Source of the DNA: Multiplicimicrobium sp043718225
GTDB taxonomy: Bacteria > Omnitrophota > Omnitrophia > Omnitrophales > Aquincolibacteriaceae
NCBI GenBank assembly: GCA_043718225.1
Contig: JAYSWD010000028.1
Location: 1-7,776, forward strand
DNA: 7,776 bases
Direction: 5' to 3'
Shown: one piece after another, positions 1 to 6,009 of the stretch
How the letters are laid out: the number at the start of each line of letters is the position of its first letter
Numbering within the stretch: the stretch's first letter is position 1
Program-made: the position numbers and the translations under genes
Notes under the pieces: model-generated
What the model was told of the DNA's origin: nothing
The model's database searches: none
Seen by the model: only the letters and a program-made list of their open reading frames with translations

Positions 1-975
1 CTTGGCCGAAAATTTGGCGATCGGAAAACCGGTTGCTTTTGAAGCCAGCGCGGACGAACGCGACACACGCGGGTTCATTTCAATAATCGTCATGCGCCCA
101 TCTTTAGGATTCACCGCAAACTGAACATTCGACCCGCCGGTTTCAACGCCGATTTCCGTCATGACGGCTTTAGCGGCATCGCGCATACGCTGATACTCTT
201 TGTCGGTCAATGTTTGTGAGGGCGCCACCGTAATCGAATCACCCGTATGGACGCCCATCGGATCAAAGTTTTCAATCGAGCAAATCACGACAAAGTTATC
301 TTTGGTATCGCGCATAACTTCGAGCTCAAATTCCTTCCAGCCAAAAATTGATTCTTCGACTAACACCTGGTGAATCGGGCTGTAATCGATACCCGTTTTA
401 GCAATGCGACGCAGTTCTTCTTCATTATGGCAAATACCGCTGCCCGAACCGCCGAGTGTGAAACTTGCTCGCACAATCACGGGATAGCCGATTTTATTGG
501 CTACTTCAACCGCCCCATCAACGGAGGTCGCAAATTGGCTGACGGGCAAATCAAGTCCGATTTTCTGCATCGCCTTTTTGAAAAGCTCCCGGTCTTCCGC
601 TTTTTTGATCGCTTCATATTTCGCGCCGATCATTTCAACATTATATTTTTTAAAAATTCCTTTTTCAAAAGCTTCGACAGCAAGGTTTAACCCTGTTTGT
701 CCACCCATGGTTGGTAAAACGGCGTCGGGTCTTTCTTTGGCGATAACTTTTTCCAGAAATTCCACCGTCAGTGGTTCAATATAAACCGCGTCCGCCATTT
801 CAGGGTCCGTCATGATCGTCGCGGGGTTCGAATTGATCAGTACAACCTGATAGCCTTCTTCTTTCAAAGACTTAATCGCCTGTACGCCCGAATAATCAAA
901 TTCACAGGCTTGGCCGATGATGATCGGACCAGAGCCAATCAAGAGTATCTTTTTAATGTCTGTTCTCTTAGGCAT
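1..975 (-). CDS. carB: Carbamoyl-phosphate synthase large chain, N-terminal 325 residues (3' end beyond window)
   Basis: This is the synthetase subunit that makes carbamoyl phosphate from bicarbonate, 2 ATP and ammonia delivered by CarA. The start ATG (973-975) gives MPKRTDIKKILLIGSGPIII, followed by GQACEFDYSGVQA, the signature N-terminus of CarB. Further on are SNPATIMTDP, IEPLTVEFL, LPTMGGQTGLN, the ATP-grasp segment VRASFTLGGSGSG (Arg169) and ENFDPMGVHTGDS. The visible part ends in IIEMNPRVSRSSALASKATG, with Glu299 and Asn301 in the same register as E. coli CarB. These residues make up the pre-ATP-grasp and most of the first (carboxyphosphate) ATP-grasp domain of a protein normally about 1,070 residues long. 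An in-frame stop lies four codons upstream, so the start is firm. It begins 38 nt after carA as the last visible gene of the pyr operon. No Shine-Dalgarno sequence is visible before the ATG, so translation may depend on carA. Confidence 0.98.
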   Translation of the reverse strand, partial: MPKRTDIKKILLIGSGPIIIGQACEFDYSGVQAIKSLKEEGYQVVLINSNPATIMTDPEMADAVYIEPLTVEFLEKVIAKERPDAVLPTMGGQTGLNLAVEAFEKGIFKKYNVEMIGAKYEAIKKAEDRELFKKAMQKIGLDLPVSQFATSVDGAVEVANKIGYPVIVRASFTLGGSGSGICHNEEELRRIAKTGIDYSPIHQVLVEESIFGWKEFELEVMRDTKDNFVVICSIENFDPMGVHTGDSITVAPSQTLTDKEYQRMRDAAKAVMTEIGVETGGSNVQFAVNPKDGRMTIIEMNPRVSRSSALASKATGFPIAKFSAK

Positions 976-1013
976 CGGTAATATTTATTGCTCTGAGCAA
1001 AGCTCAATCGCAA

Positions 1014-2129
1014 TTAATCCTTTTTATCAATTAAATCGTAAAAACGTTCGAATAAATAACTCGAATCATGTGGCCCGGGCGAATTTTCTGGATGATATTG
1101 CACTGAAAAAAGTTTATTTTTTTTATCCTGCAAGCCGGACAAAGTTTTATCGGTCAAATTGATATGCGTCATTTCGACTTCGCCTTTCTTAAGAGATTCC
1201 ATATCCACCATAAACCCGTGATTCTGCGAAGTAATTTCGATTTTCTTGGTAGATAAATCCATCACGGGATGGTTTCCGCCCCGGTGGCCGAATTTTAGCT
1301 TGGAAGTAGTGCCGCCAAGCGCGAGGCCAAGCATTTGATGTCCGAGACAAATTCCAAAAATTGGTTTTTTACCGATTAGCTTTCTGACGGTTTCAATCAG
1401 GTAAGTCACCGCTTCCGGATCGCCGGGGCCGTTTGAGAGAAAAATTCCGTCGGGATTAAGTTTCAAAATTTCTTCCGCGCTAGTGTCCGCGGGCACCACA
1501 AGCACCGAGAAACCGTGATGAATCAACTGGCGCAAAATATTGTGTTTAATACCGCTGTCAATCGCGACCACTTTGTACTTCTTGGCCTTTTTATTGCCCC
1601 ACTCAAATCCTTCAAGCATCGTCTCATTAAATTCATAGGCTTTTTTACAGGAAACTTCTTTCACTAAATCCACGCCGACAATACTCGGTGAATCTTTGGC
1701 CATTTGGACGAGCCTCTTAGGGTCTGATTCGCGGGTCGAGATAATGCCCTTCTTCGCGCCATGCGTACGCAGATGCTTTACAAGCTTGCGCGTATCTAGT
1801 CCTTCGATCCCGGGAATGTTATAGCGCTTAAGATACTCATCAAGCGTTTCATCCGAGCGGTAATTGCTGACAACCGGGCTGAGCTCGCGGACAACAAAAC
1901 CTTCCACCCACGGCCGCGTTGATTCAACGTCTTTGGAATTGATGCCGTAATTCCCAATGTGAGGATTGGTCATGACGACAATCTGCCCTTTGTACGAGGG
2001 GTCCGTTAAAATTTCCTGATAACCGGTCAATGAAGTATTGAAAACCACTTCCCCGAAAATTTCGGTTTCGGCGCCGAAGCCTTCGCCTTCAAAAACCAAG
2101 CCGTCTTCAAGAGCTAGCCACGCCTTCAC
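1014..2129 (-). CDS. carA: Carbamoyl-phosphate synthase small chain (glutaminase subunit)
   Basis: CarA hydrolyses glutamine and channels ammonia to CarB. At 371 residues it is close to the family norm (about 360-380). The N-terminal CarA-specific domain (about 1-150) contains FNTSLTGYQEILTDPSY and MTNPHIGNYG. The C-terminal class I glutamine amidotransferase domain (about 185-368) carries LSNGPGDP, the nucleophile elbow GICLGHQ with Cys261, and the catalytic pair His346/Glu348 in QYHPENSPGP, followed by HDSSYLF. All triad residues are present, so the enzyme should be active. The start codon is GTG (2127-2129), preceded by AGGTG with a 4-nt spacer. It lies 139 nt after pyrC, a gap largely filled by a palindromic repeat, and 38 nt before carB. 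In the operon context it supplies carbamoyl phosphate for PyrB, although CarAB would also serve arginine synthesis. Confidence 0.98.
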   Translation of the reverse strand: MKAWLALEDGLVFEGEGFGAETEIFGEVVFNTSLTGYQEILTDPSYKGQIVVMTNPHIGNYGINSKDVESTRPWVEGFVVRELSPVVSNYRSDETLDEYLKRYNIPGIEGLDTRKLVKHLRTHGAKKGIISTRESDPKRLVQMAKDSPSIVGVDLVKEVSCKKAYEFNETMLEGFEWGNKKAKKYKVVAIDSGIKHNILRQLIHHGFSVLVVPADTSAEEILKLNPDGIFLSNGPGDPEAVTYLIETVRKLIGKKPIFGICLGHQMLGLALGGTTSKLKFGHRGGNHPVMDLSTKKIEITSQNHGFMVDMESLKKGEVEMTHINLTDKTLSGLQDKKNKLFSVQYHPENSPGPHDSSYLFERFYDLIDKKD

Positions 2130-2163
2130 AAAGCACCTATTCTTTTGCTGCGAGGGTAAATCA

Positions 2164-2272
2164 GTGAAAAAGCTTCAGATGCAAGGCGTAAACGAACGCC
2201 TGCGGAGGCGTAGTAAGAACCTACGCCGCACAAAGAAGTGATGTTTACAACGCAGCAGATGGACTTTTTCAC
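2164..2272. repeat. 109-bp palindromic repeat between pyrC and carA
   Basis: The ends are a perfect 9-bp terminal inverted repeat: GTGAAAAAG at 2164-2172 and CTTTTTCAC at 2264-2272. Inside, the left arm continues CAGATGCAAGGCG and the right arm has CGCAGCAGATGG, an imperfect internal complement. The centre is a hairpin with stem GGCGTAG (2207-2213), 7-nt loop and CTACGCC (2221-2227), extendable with TGCG/CGCA across a 3-nt bulge. A smaller hairpin, GGCGT/ACGCC, lies at 2185-2200. This architecture is that of a non-autonomous, MITE- or REP-like element; no coding sequence is present. Its right end overlaps the stop codon of pyrC (2269-2271). As RNA in the operon transcript it would fold and could protect mRNA ends or weaken readthrough into carA. 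From memory, similar GTGAAAAAGTCC-ended palindromes recur in many bacterial genomes, but this was not checked. Confidence 0.75.
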
Positions 2273-3582
2273 GATTTACCTAAGTCGTAATGATAGCCGT
2301 TGACAAAGTTATGTAATACGCGGCCTTTAAATTTTCTGCCAAAGAAGCAGGAGTTTTTGGATTTGGAATGAATGTGCTTGGGCTCAAAAACCCATTCCTG
2401 ATTCAAATCCGCCAGAATAAAATTCGCAAGTTCGCCTTCGCCTAATTTACCGAGCTTGGGCTTGTTAATGATTTCACTCGGCTTCAAACTCATTTTTCGC
2501 ACCAATTCCATGAGCGGCATTTTCTGTCCGTGAAAAAGAACCGTCATCACCGCGCCAAAATACGACTCAAACCCAACCACGCCGTCCGGCGCGACCTCCA
2601 CATCCATGTCTTTGTCTTCCGCGGCATGCGGCGAATGATCCGAACCAATCGCGTCAATGGTGCCGTCCTTCAAGCCTTCCAGCAAAGCGCGCTGGTCCTC
2701 GGTGCTGCGCAGAGGCGGGCTGATTTTAAAATTAGTGTCATAAGTTACAAAATCATTTTCGGTAAGCATCAAGTGATGCGGCGTGACCTGCGCCGTAACA
2801 TGGATACCTTCCTGTTTCGCCTCGCGGATATACTCCACCGCGCGTTTTGTAGAAACATTCATCAAATGCAATTTGCAGCCGGTTAAACGCGCAAGTTCCA
2901 AATCCCGCGCTGTCGCAATATCTTCCGCGGCTCCCGGTCGCCCGCGTAAACCCAGGCGGGTTGAAACCACACTTTCATTCATGACACCGGCCGCGCTGAG
3001 GCGCGCGTCTTCCGCCTGCGACATCACCACCATGTCATAAGTCACAGCGTATTCATAAGCGCGGCGCGCCACGCCCGTATCCTGCAGCCATTGCAGGCCG
3101 TCTGTTACGGCAACCGCTCCGGCGTTTTTCATTTCGGAAATTTCGGAAATTTTTTGCCCGGCGATTCCCTGCGTTAACGCACCGGCCGGAAAAATATTGA
3201 AATCACTGAGCGAGCCGCGGTCGATTTGGTATTTCACAACCTGCGCGTTATCACAGGTTGGTTTAGTGTTCGGCATCGTCACACAGGCCGCGAAGCCGCC
3301 TGAAATCGCCGCTTGAACTCCGCTTTCAATCGTTTCTTTATTTTCAAATCCGGGGTCACGGAAATGAACCTGCAAATCAATAAACCCGGGAAAGAGATAC
3401 AAACCTTTCGCGTCGAAAACATCCGCGTCCGCGGGAACTTCCAGTTTCTTGCCCCATTTTTGAAGTTTGCCGTTCTTGATATAAAGCTCCAGCACTTCGT
3501 CAATTTTGTGGAAGGGGTCCACAACATGCGCGTTTCGAATCACCAGATTTTTTGCCTGCCGGCGGTGCAAACCAGAAGTCAT
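2269..3582 (-). CDS. pyrC: Dihydroorotase-family protein, metal ligands replaced (probable pseudo-dihydroorotase)
   Basis: Dihydroorotase of the class I (COG0044) type, which would cyclise carbamoyl-aspartate. The fold is complete and collinear with the family. It has an N-terminal strand cap, the barrel entry LFPGFIDLQVHFRDPG, MPNTKPTCDN, IFPAGALTQG, the ED-containing loop, VTPHHL, PPLRS, GSDHSPH and the C-terminal SKSKNSCFFG motif. Residue numbers count from the TTG at 3588. Retained are His75, Arg77 and Asn107 (substrate side) and Asp317. Lost are the first His of HxH (Gln73), the His of the HAED motif (now QAED, Gln191) and the His of HVST (now NVST, Asn244). SDDG has become TDG (Asp163). 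Such changes remove most metal coordination, so catalysis is doubtful; a structural partner of PyrB is an alternative role. The preferred start is ATG 3580-3582 with GGGGG 7 nt upstream; TTG at 3588 is less likely. The stop TGA is supplied by the adjacent repeat. Confidence 0.93.
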   Translation of the reverse strand: MTSGLHRRQAKNLVIRNAHVVDPFHKIDEVLELYIKNGKLQKWGKKLEVPADADVFDAKGLYLFPGFIDLQVHFRDPGFENKETIESGVQAAISGGFAACVTMPNTKPTCDNAQVVKYQIDRGSLSDFNIFPAGALTQGIAGQKISEISEMKNAGAVAVTDGLQWLQDTGVARRAYEYAVTYDMVVMSQAEDARLSAAGVMNESVVSTRLGLRGRPGAAEDIATARDLELARLTGCKLHLMNVSTKRAVEYIREAKQEGIHVTAQVTPHHLMLTENDFVTYDTNFKISPPLRSTEDQRALLEGLKDGTIDAIGSDHSPHAAEDKDMDVEVAPDGVVGFESYFGAVMTVLFHGQKMPLMELVRKMSLKPSEIINKPKLGKLGEGELANFILADLNQEWVFEPKHIHSKSKNSCFFGRKFKGRVLHNFVNGYHYDLGKS

Positions 3583-3731
3583 AAGCAAGCCCCCGTTGAG
3601 AAATGGGTCGGATTGATGACGAGTCGAGACAAGGAAGACGAGGAGGCCATACTGAACTTGAAGTATGGCCGACGAGTATGACGCTGGCGCAGACCGTCAG
3701 CAAGCGACCACTTTCCAATGAGGGTTTGCTT
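3583..3731. repeat. 149-bp long palindromic repeat between pyrB and pyrC
   Basis: The two halves are imperfect inverted copies over the full length. AAGCAA at 3583-3588 matches TTGCTT at 3726-3731, and the following 20 or so bases of each arm differ mainly by transitions. The centre is a perfect 9-bp stem: GGCCATACT at 3645-3653, an 8-nt loop, and AGTATGGCC at 3662-3670. It fills almost the whole 159-nt gap between pyrB and pyrC and reaches the base just before the pyrC start codon. It has no transposase and resembles a MITE or long REP-type element. On the minus strand it happens to be open in a 56-codon frame that starts at ATG 3747-3749, near the pyrB stop, and ends in TGA 3579-3581 overlapping the pyrC ATG. 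This frame is probably a by-product of the repeat. It differs from the palindrome at 2164-2272 in sequence and size. Confidence 0.8.
3590..3594 (-). promoter_or_regulatory. pyrC ribosome binding site lying inside a repeat
   Basis: On the minus strand GGGGG precedes ATG 3580-3582 by 7 nt (CTTGCTT), a good spacing for that ATG. It leaves only one base before the alternative TTG at 3588, which is why the ATG is preferred. The G-run belongs to the terminal part of the 149-bp palindromic repeat, so the repeat provides the translation signal of pyrC. Confidence 0.6.
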
Positions 3732-3741
3732 GTGGCTTCTA

Positions 3742-4719
3742 TCAGTCATGTTTTTTTCCATTCGTTGCCGGTTTGGAATCGCTTTCAATTGCCGGCGCTC
3801 CGCTTAAAAGATAAAGAACCGCCATGCGCACGGCGATTCCGTTCGTTACCTGTTTTAAAATCACAGAACGCGGACTGTCCGCGAGAGAACTTTCAATCTC
3901 AACACCGCGATTGACGGGGCCGGGATGCATTAATATCGCGTCCGGTTTCGCGCGTTGAAATAATTTCTCATTCATGCCATAAGTGTCGGCATATTCCCGG
4001 AGGCTGGGAAAAAGACTTTCGTTCTGGCGCTCCAGCTGAATTCGCAAAAGCGTTACCGCGTCCGCGTCCAGGACGGCCTTAAGCGGGTCATACTCAACTT
4101 TTACCCCGAGCTCTTCAATATCCTTCGGAATCAGGGTTTTAGGGCCGCAGACCACCACATGAGCGCCGAGCTTCGTTAATCCCCAAATATTGGAGCGCGC
4201 CACACGTGAATGCAAAATATCTCCGAGATAAACAATTTTCAGGCCTTTGATTTCTTTTTTCATTTCACGAATGGTGAAGATATCAATCAAGGCCTGTGTC
4301 GGATGCTCGTTGATTCCGTCACCCGCGTTGACGACGCCCTTACTTGTGTATTGAGAAAGCCTGTAGGCCGAGCCGGATGAAGGATGACGCATCACAATCA
4401 AATCCACTTTCAGCGCTTCGATGTTCTGCGCGGTATCGCGCAAGGATTCGCCTTTGGTCATGCTTGATGCCGAACCGGTCATGCCGATCGTATCAGCGCT
4501 TAATCTTTTTTCGGCAATTTCAAACGACATGCGCGTGCGTGTGCTGGGCTCGAGAAAAAGATTCACCACTGTTTTTCCGCGCAACGCGGGAACTTTTTTG
4601 ACCGTGCGCTGGGAAACTTCGCTGAAGGAAGCCGCAGTGTCCAGAATTAATTCAATTTCTTCTTTTGAAAGGTCGCGCAACCCGATCAAATCTTTGCGGG
4701 TCCATTTGGATTGCGTCAT
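3742..4719 (-). CDS. pyrB: Aspartate carbamoyltransferase catalytic subunit
   Basis: It condenses carbamoyl phosphate with L-aspartate, the committed step of pyrimidine synthesis. At 325 residues it is slightly longer than the usual 305-315 because of a polar C-terminal tail after about residue 308. Signature elements in order are FLEPSTRTRMSFE (STRTR at 59-63, carbamoyl phosphate binding), SMTKGES (Lys89, from the neighbouring subunit), RHPSSGSAY (His112), NAGDGINEHPTQALID (His139), LGDILHSRVARSN, LLRIQLERQ (Arg226, Gln228, aspartate side) and HPGPVNRG (265-272). All key residues are intact. The ATG (4717-4719) overlaps the pyrR stop as ATGA and has a strong GGAGGT with a 6-nt spacer, so translation is coupled to pyrR. 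No regulatory pyrI is seen. The next gene is the altered pyrC, reminiscent of the Pseudomonas pyrB-pyrC' arrangement, in which an inactive dihydroorotase stabilises the transcarbamoylase. Confidence 0.98.
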   Translation of the reverse strand: MTQSKWTRKDLIGLRDLSKEEIELILDTAASFSEVSQRTVKKVPALRGKTVVNLFLEPSTRTRMSFEIAEKRLSADTIGMTGSASSMTKGESLRDTAQNIEALKVDLIVMRHPSSGSAYRLSQYTSKGVVNAGDGINEHPTQALIDIFTIREMKKEIKGLKIVYLGDILHSRVARSNIWGLTKLGAHVVVCGPKTLIPKDIEELGVKVEYDPLKAVLDADAVTLLRIQLERQNESLFPSLREYADTYGMNEKLFQRAKPDAILMHPGPVNRGVEIESSLADSPRSVILKQVTNGIAVRMAVLYLLSGAPAIESDSKPATNGKKHD

Positions 4720-5270
4720 GGAACCACCTCCCGCGCTTCAGCCTCGGGAAGAATCAAAGCTTCGTCTTTTCCGTCCGTTTCGTGCAAATGAATCAGAACG
4801 CGCTCGCTTCGTGAAGTCGGAATATTTTTCCCGACAAAGTCAGCCTTGATCGGAAGTTCACGGTGGCCGCGGTCGACGAGCACGGCCAACTGCACTGCTT
4901 TGGGGCGGCCAAAATCGGCAATCGCATTCAACGCGGCGCGGATGGTCCTTCCAGTAAAAAGAACATCATCCACAAGCACAATGGTGTGATCATGCAAATC
5001 GAACGGAATTTTGGTTTCTTTAATTTGAGGATGAACGCCGACCTCGCTTAAATCATCGCGATAAAGCGTAATGTCCAATATTCCGAATGGAATCTGAAGA
5101 GAACAAATCTCAAAAATTTTCGCGCGAATGCGTTCCGCAAGAAAAACTCCGCGCGTTCGAATACCGACCAGCGCTAAATCTTTGGGGACGGGATTACGCT
5201 CCAGAATTTCATGCGCAATCCGAATAATGGCCCGTTGAATTTCCGCGGAATCAAGAAAGGTCTTAGGCAT
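4716..5270 (-). CDS. pyrR: PyrR, pyrimidine operon RNA-binding attenuator protein / uracil phosphoribosyltransferase
   Basis: PyrR binds a hairpin in pyr leader RNA when UMP/UTP is abundant and thereby favours a terminator; many homologues also have weak uracil phosphoribosyltransferase activity. The 184 residues match the family length (about 180). Visible features are ALVGIRTRGVFLAERI (33-48), the DITLYRDDL segment (66-74), the PRPP-binding loop IVLVDDVLFTGRTIRAAL (97-114), and LVDRGHRELPIKADFVGKNI (131-150), the conserved PyrR C-terminal region. The start ATG (5268-5270) has AAGGTG about 7 nt upstream. It is the first gene of the operon and its stop overlaps the pyrB start by 4 nt (ATGA). 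A candidate PyrR-binding hairpin and terminator lie upstream in its own leader, so autoregulation is expected. Confidence 0.96.
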   Translation of the reverse strand: MPKTFLDSAEIQRAIIRIAHEILERNPVPKDLALVGIRTRGVFLAERIRAKIFEICSLQIPFGILDITLYRDDLSEVGVHPQIKETKIPFDLHDHTIVLVDDVLFTGRTIRAALNAIADFGRPKAVQLAVLVDRGHRELPIKADFVGKNIPTSRSERVLIHLHETDGKDEALILPEAEAREVVP

Positions 5271-5334
5271 GCGAACCCACCTTCAGAAAGCAAGGCATGA
5301 AAGCGAAGCTGGTTGGGCGAAGCCCAGAGCCTCT

Positions 5335-5358
5335 GCGGTTGTTCCAAGGGAACAGAGC
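5335..5358 (-). repeat. 24-bp hairpin repeat, copy 1 (pyr leader, between attenuator and pyrR)
   Basis: On the minus strand it reads GCTCTG, then the hairpin core TGTTCC-CTT-GGAACA (sharing the TG), then ACCGC. It follows directly after the U-tract of the pyr attenuator. Two further copies lie at 5582-5605 (same orientation, one base different) and 6010-6033 (opposite orientation). In this copy CTCTG can also pair with the downstream CAGAG, giving an alternative larger hairpin. Function unknown. Confidence 0.8.
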
Positions 5359-5365
5359 AAAAACA

Positions 5366-5398
5366 AATAAAAAGACCCTGCCTCTATAGAGCAGGGTC
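5366..5398 (-). terminator. Intrinsic terminator in the pyr leader (attenuator)
   Basis: On the minus strand a perfect 8-bp GC-rich stem, GACCCTGC (5391-5398) with GCAGGGTC (5374-5381), encloses a 9-nt loop and is followed by TTTTTATTTG. It lies after the promoter and the candidate PyrR-binding loop and about 100 nt before the pyrR start codon, the expected place for an attenuator rather than an end-of-operon terminator. No clear competing antiterminator that would invade this stem was found by eye. Confidence 0.85.
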
Positions 5399-5401
5399 GA
5401 C

Positions 5402-5440
5402 AACAAACGTAAATTGTACTGTAGAGAATTCACTTATGTT
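5402..5440 (-). promoter_or_regulatory. Imperfect leader hairpin between PyrR-binding loop and attenuator
   Basis: Minus-strand AACATAAGTGAATT (5427-5440) can pair with AATTTACGTTTGTT (5402-5415) at 11 of 14 Watson-Crick positions plus one wobble, around an 11-nt loop. It begins directly after the PyrR-loop hairpin and ends 3 nt before the attenuator stem, so it does not itself compete with either. It could be a spacer structure or part of a more complex antiterminator. Low certainty. Confidence 0.35.
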
Positions 5441-5473
5441 CCTTTGACAGCGTCTCAGCACCGTCTTAAAAGG
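5441..5473 (-). promoter_or_regulatory. Candidate PyrR-binding RNA hairpin (anti-antiterminator)
   Basis: On the minus strand: lower stem CCTTT (5469-5473) with AAAGG (5441-5445), a 5'-side TAA bulge (5466-5468), upper stem GACGGTG (5459-5465) with CGCTGTC (5446-5452, two G-U wobbles), and hexaloop CTGAGA (5453-5458). PyrR-binding loops of Bacillus are known to have a CNGNGA hexaloop above an upper stem and a purine-rich internal bulge on the 5' side; each of these elements is present here. It sits about 30 nt after the predicted transcription start and upstream of the terminator, and the first gene encodes PyrR, so the three signals agree. Confidence 0.75.
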
Positions 5474-5510
5474 TCGTGCGGATCAAATATCACCGCATTA
5501 GAGCTGCGGA

Positions 5511-5539
5511 ATGATACTTGGGGTAGAAGAACTTGTCAA
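5511..5539 (-). promoter_or_regulatory. Sigma-70-type promoter of the pyr operon
   Basis: On the minus strand TTGACA (5534-5539) and TATCAT (5511-5516) are separated by exactly 17 nt. The -35 box is perfect and the -10 box matches 5 of 6. The predicted start is near 5504, giving a leader of about 235 nt before pyrR that contains the PyrR loop and attenuator. This indicates that the operon has its own promoter downstream of rnpB. Confidence 0.85.
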
Positions 5540-5581
5540 GCCAGCCTTAAGCTGTATTGGAGAGATTTATCGATTTTTCTC

Positions 5582-5605
5582 GCGGTTGTTCCAAAGGAAC
5601 AGAGC
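5582..5605 (-). repeat. 24-bp hairpin repeat, copy 2 (3' flank of rnpB)
   Basis: It has the same orientation as copy 1 and differs from it by one base in the loop (CTT becomes TTT). It lies 15 nt after the mature 3' end of the RNase P RNA, following a T-rich run. Together with copy 3 it forms the outer part of an interrupted inverted repeat around rnpB. Confidence 0.8.
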
Positions 5606-5620
5606 AAAAAAGAAACAGTG

Positions 5621-6000
5621 GATAGTAGAAAGCGCCTTTTCTATAAGCCGTGTTTTGTATCCGCTTGCGCGGACGATGACCATCTGTCTGAGAGCCTTCT
5701 TACGAAGGCTCGTTAGCGGCTGACCTGAAAAGCATTATCCTTGCGGACAATCAGAGCGGACACTCTGTCCCGTATCTTTCAACAGGTAACTTTTCTGTTT
5801 AGCCTTTCTTCACGTAGAGATTGCCGCGTTTCACCCTTCCCGAGGGTTTACCCTCCGGAAGACTCGTCTCTGTGGCTCTAATCCGTCCTGAAAATAAATC
5901 CAGGAGATGGGCGTTACCCACTACGATGTCCTATGAAGCACGGACTTTCCTCTCGGGCTTTAGGCCCAAGCGGTCATCCGAAAAGGCGCTTTCTACTATC
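5621..6000 (-). ncRNA. rnpB: RNase P RNA (bacterial class A type)
   Basis: This is the catalytic RNA that removes 5' leaders of pre-tRNAs. Near the 5' end the universal GAGGAAAGTCCG lies at 5941-5952, and near the 3' end ACACGGCTTATAG at 5641-5653. P4 pairs as CCGTG with CACGG, where E. coli has CCGGG/CCCGG, a covarying change that supports identity. P2 is GATGACC with GGTCATC, P3 a GGGC/GCCC hairpin, and GTGAAACGCGGCAA fits the specificity-domain core region. P1 is a perfect 21-bp helix formed by 5980-6000 and 5621-5641, about twice the usual length; the mature ends were placed there, giving about 380 nt. A possible weak promoter (TTGCGG, 18 nt, GCTAAA) lies within the upstream repeat copy. 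The T-rich run after P1 may serve termination or 3' processing. The precise ends are inferred. Confidence 0.95.
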
Positions 6001-6009
6001 TTTGTTTTA

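Noticed and set aside
421..480. CarB glycine loop GGSGSG and Ala170, unlike E. coli GGSGGG and Pro170
   Set aside because: Arg169 is kept, and a Ser at this loop position occurs in other CarB/CAD sequences as far as I recall, so it is probably normal variation.
370..784. Plus-strand frames opposite carB, and similar ones opposite carA, pyrC, pyrB and the porin
   Set aside because: They are shadows of strongly conserved minus-strand coding sequence.
3579..3788. A 56-69 codon frame between pyrB and pyrC as a separate gene
   Set aside because: It lies almost wholly inside the 149-bp palindrome, has low-complexity Ser- and Arg-rich translation and only a weak ribosome site; it is better explained as a by-product of the repeat.
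5302..5330. GGGC-TTC-GCCC hairpin just upstream of pyrR as a second terminator
   Set aside because: The stem is short and no T-run follows on the minus strand.
5621..6000. Transposable element suggested by the inverted repeats
   Set aside because: The enclosed sequence is a clear RNase P RNA whose inner arms are its own P1 helix; no transposase or target duplication is visible.
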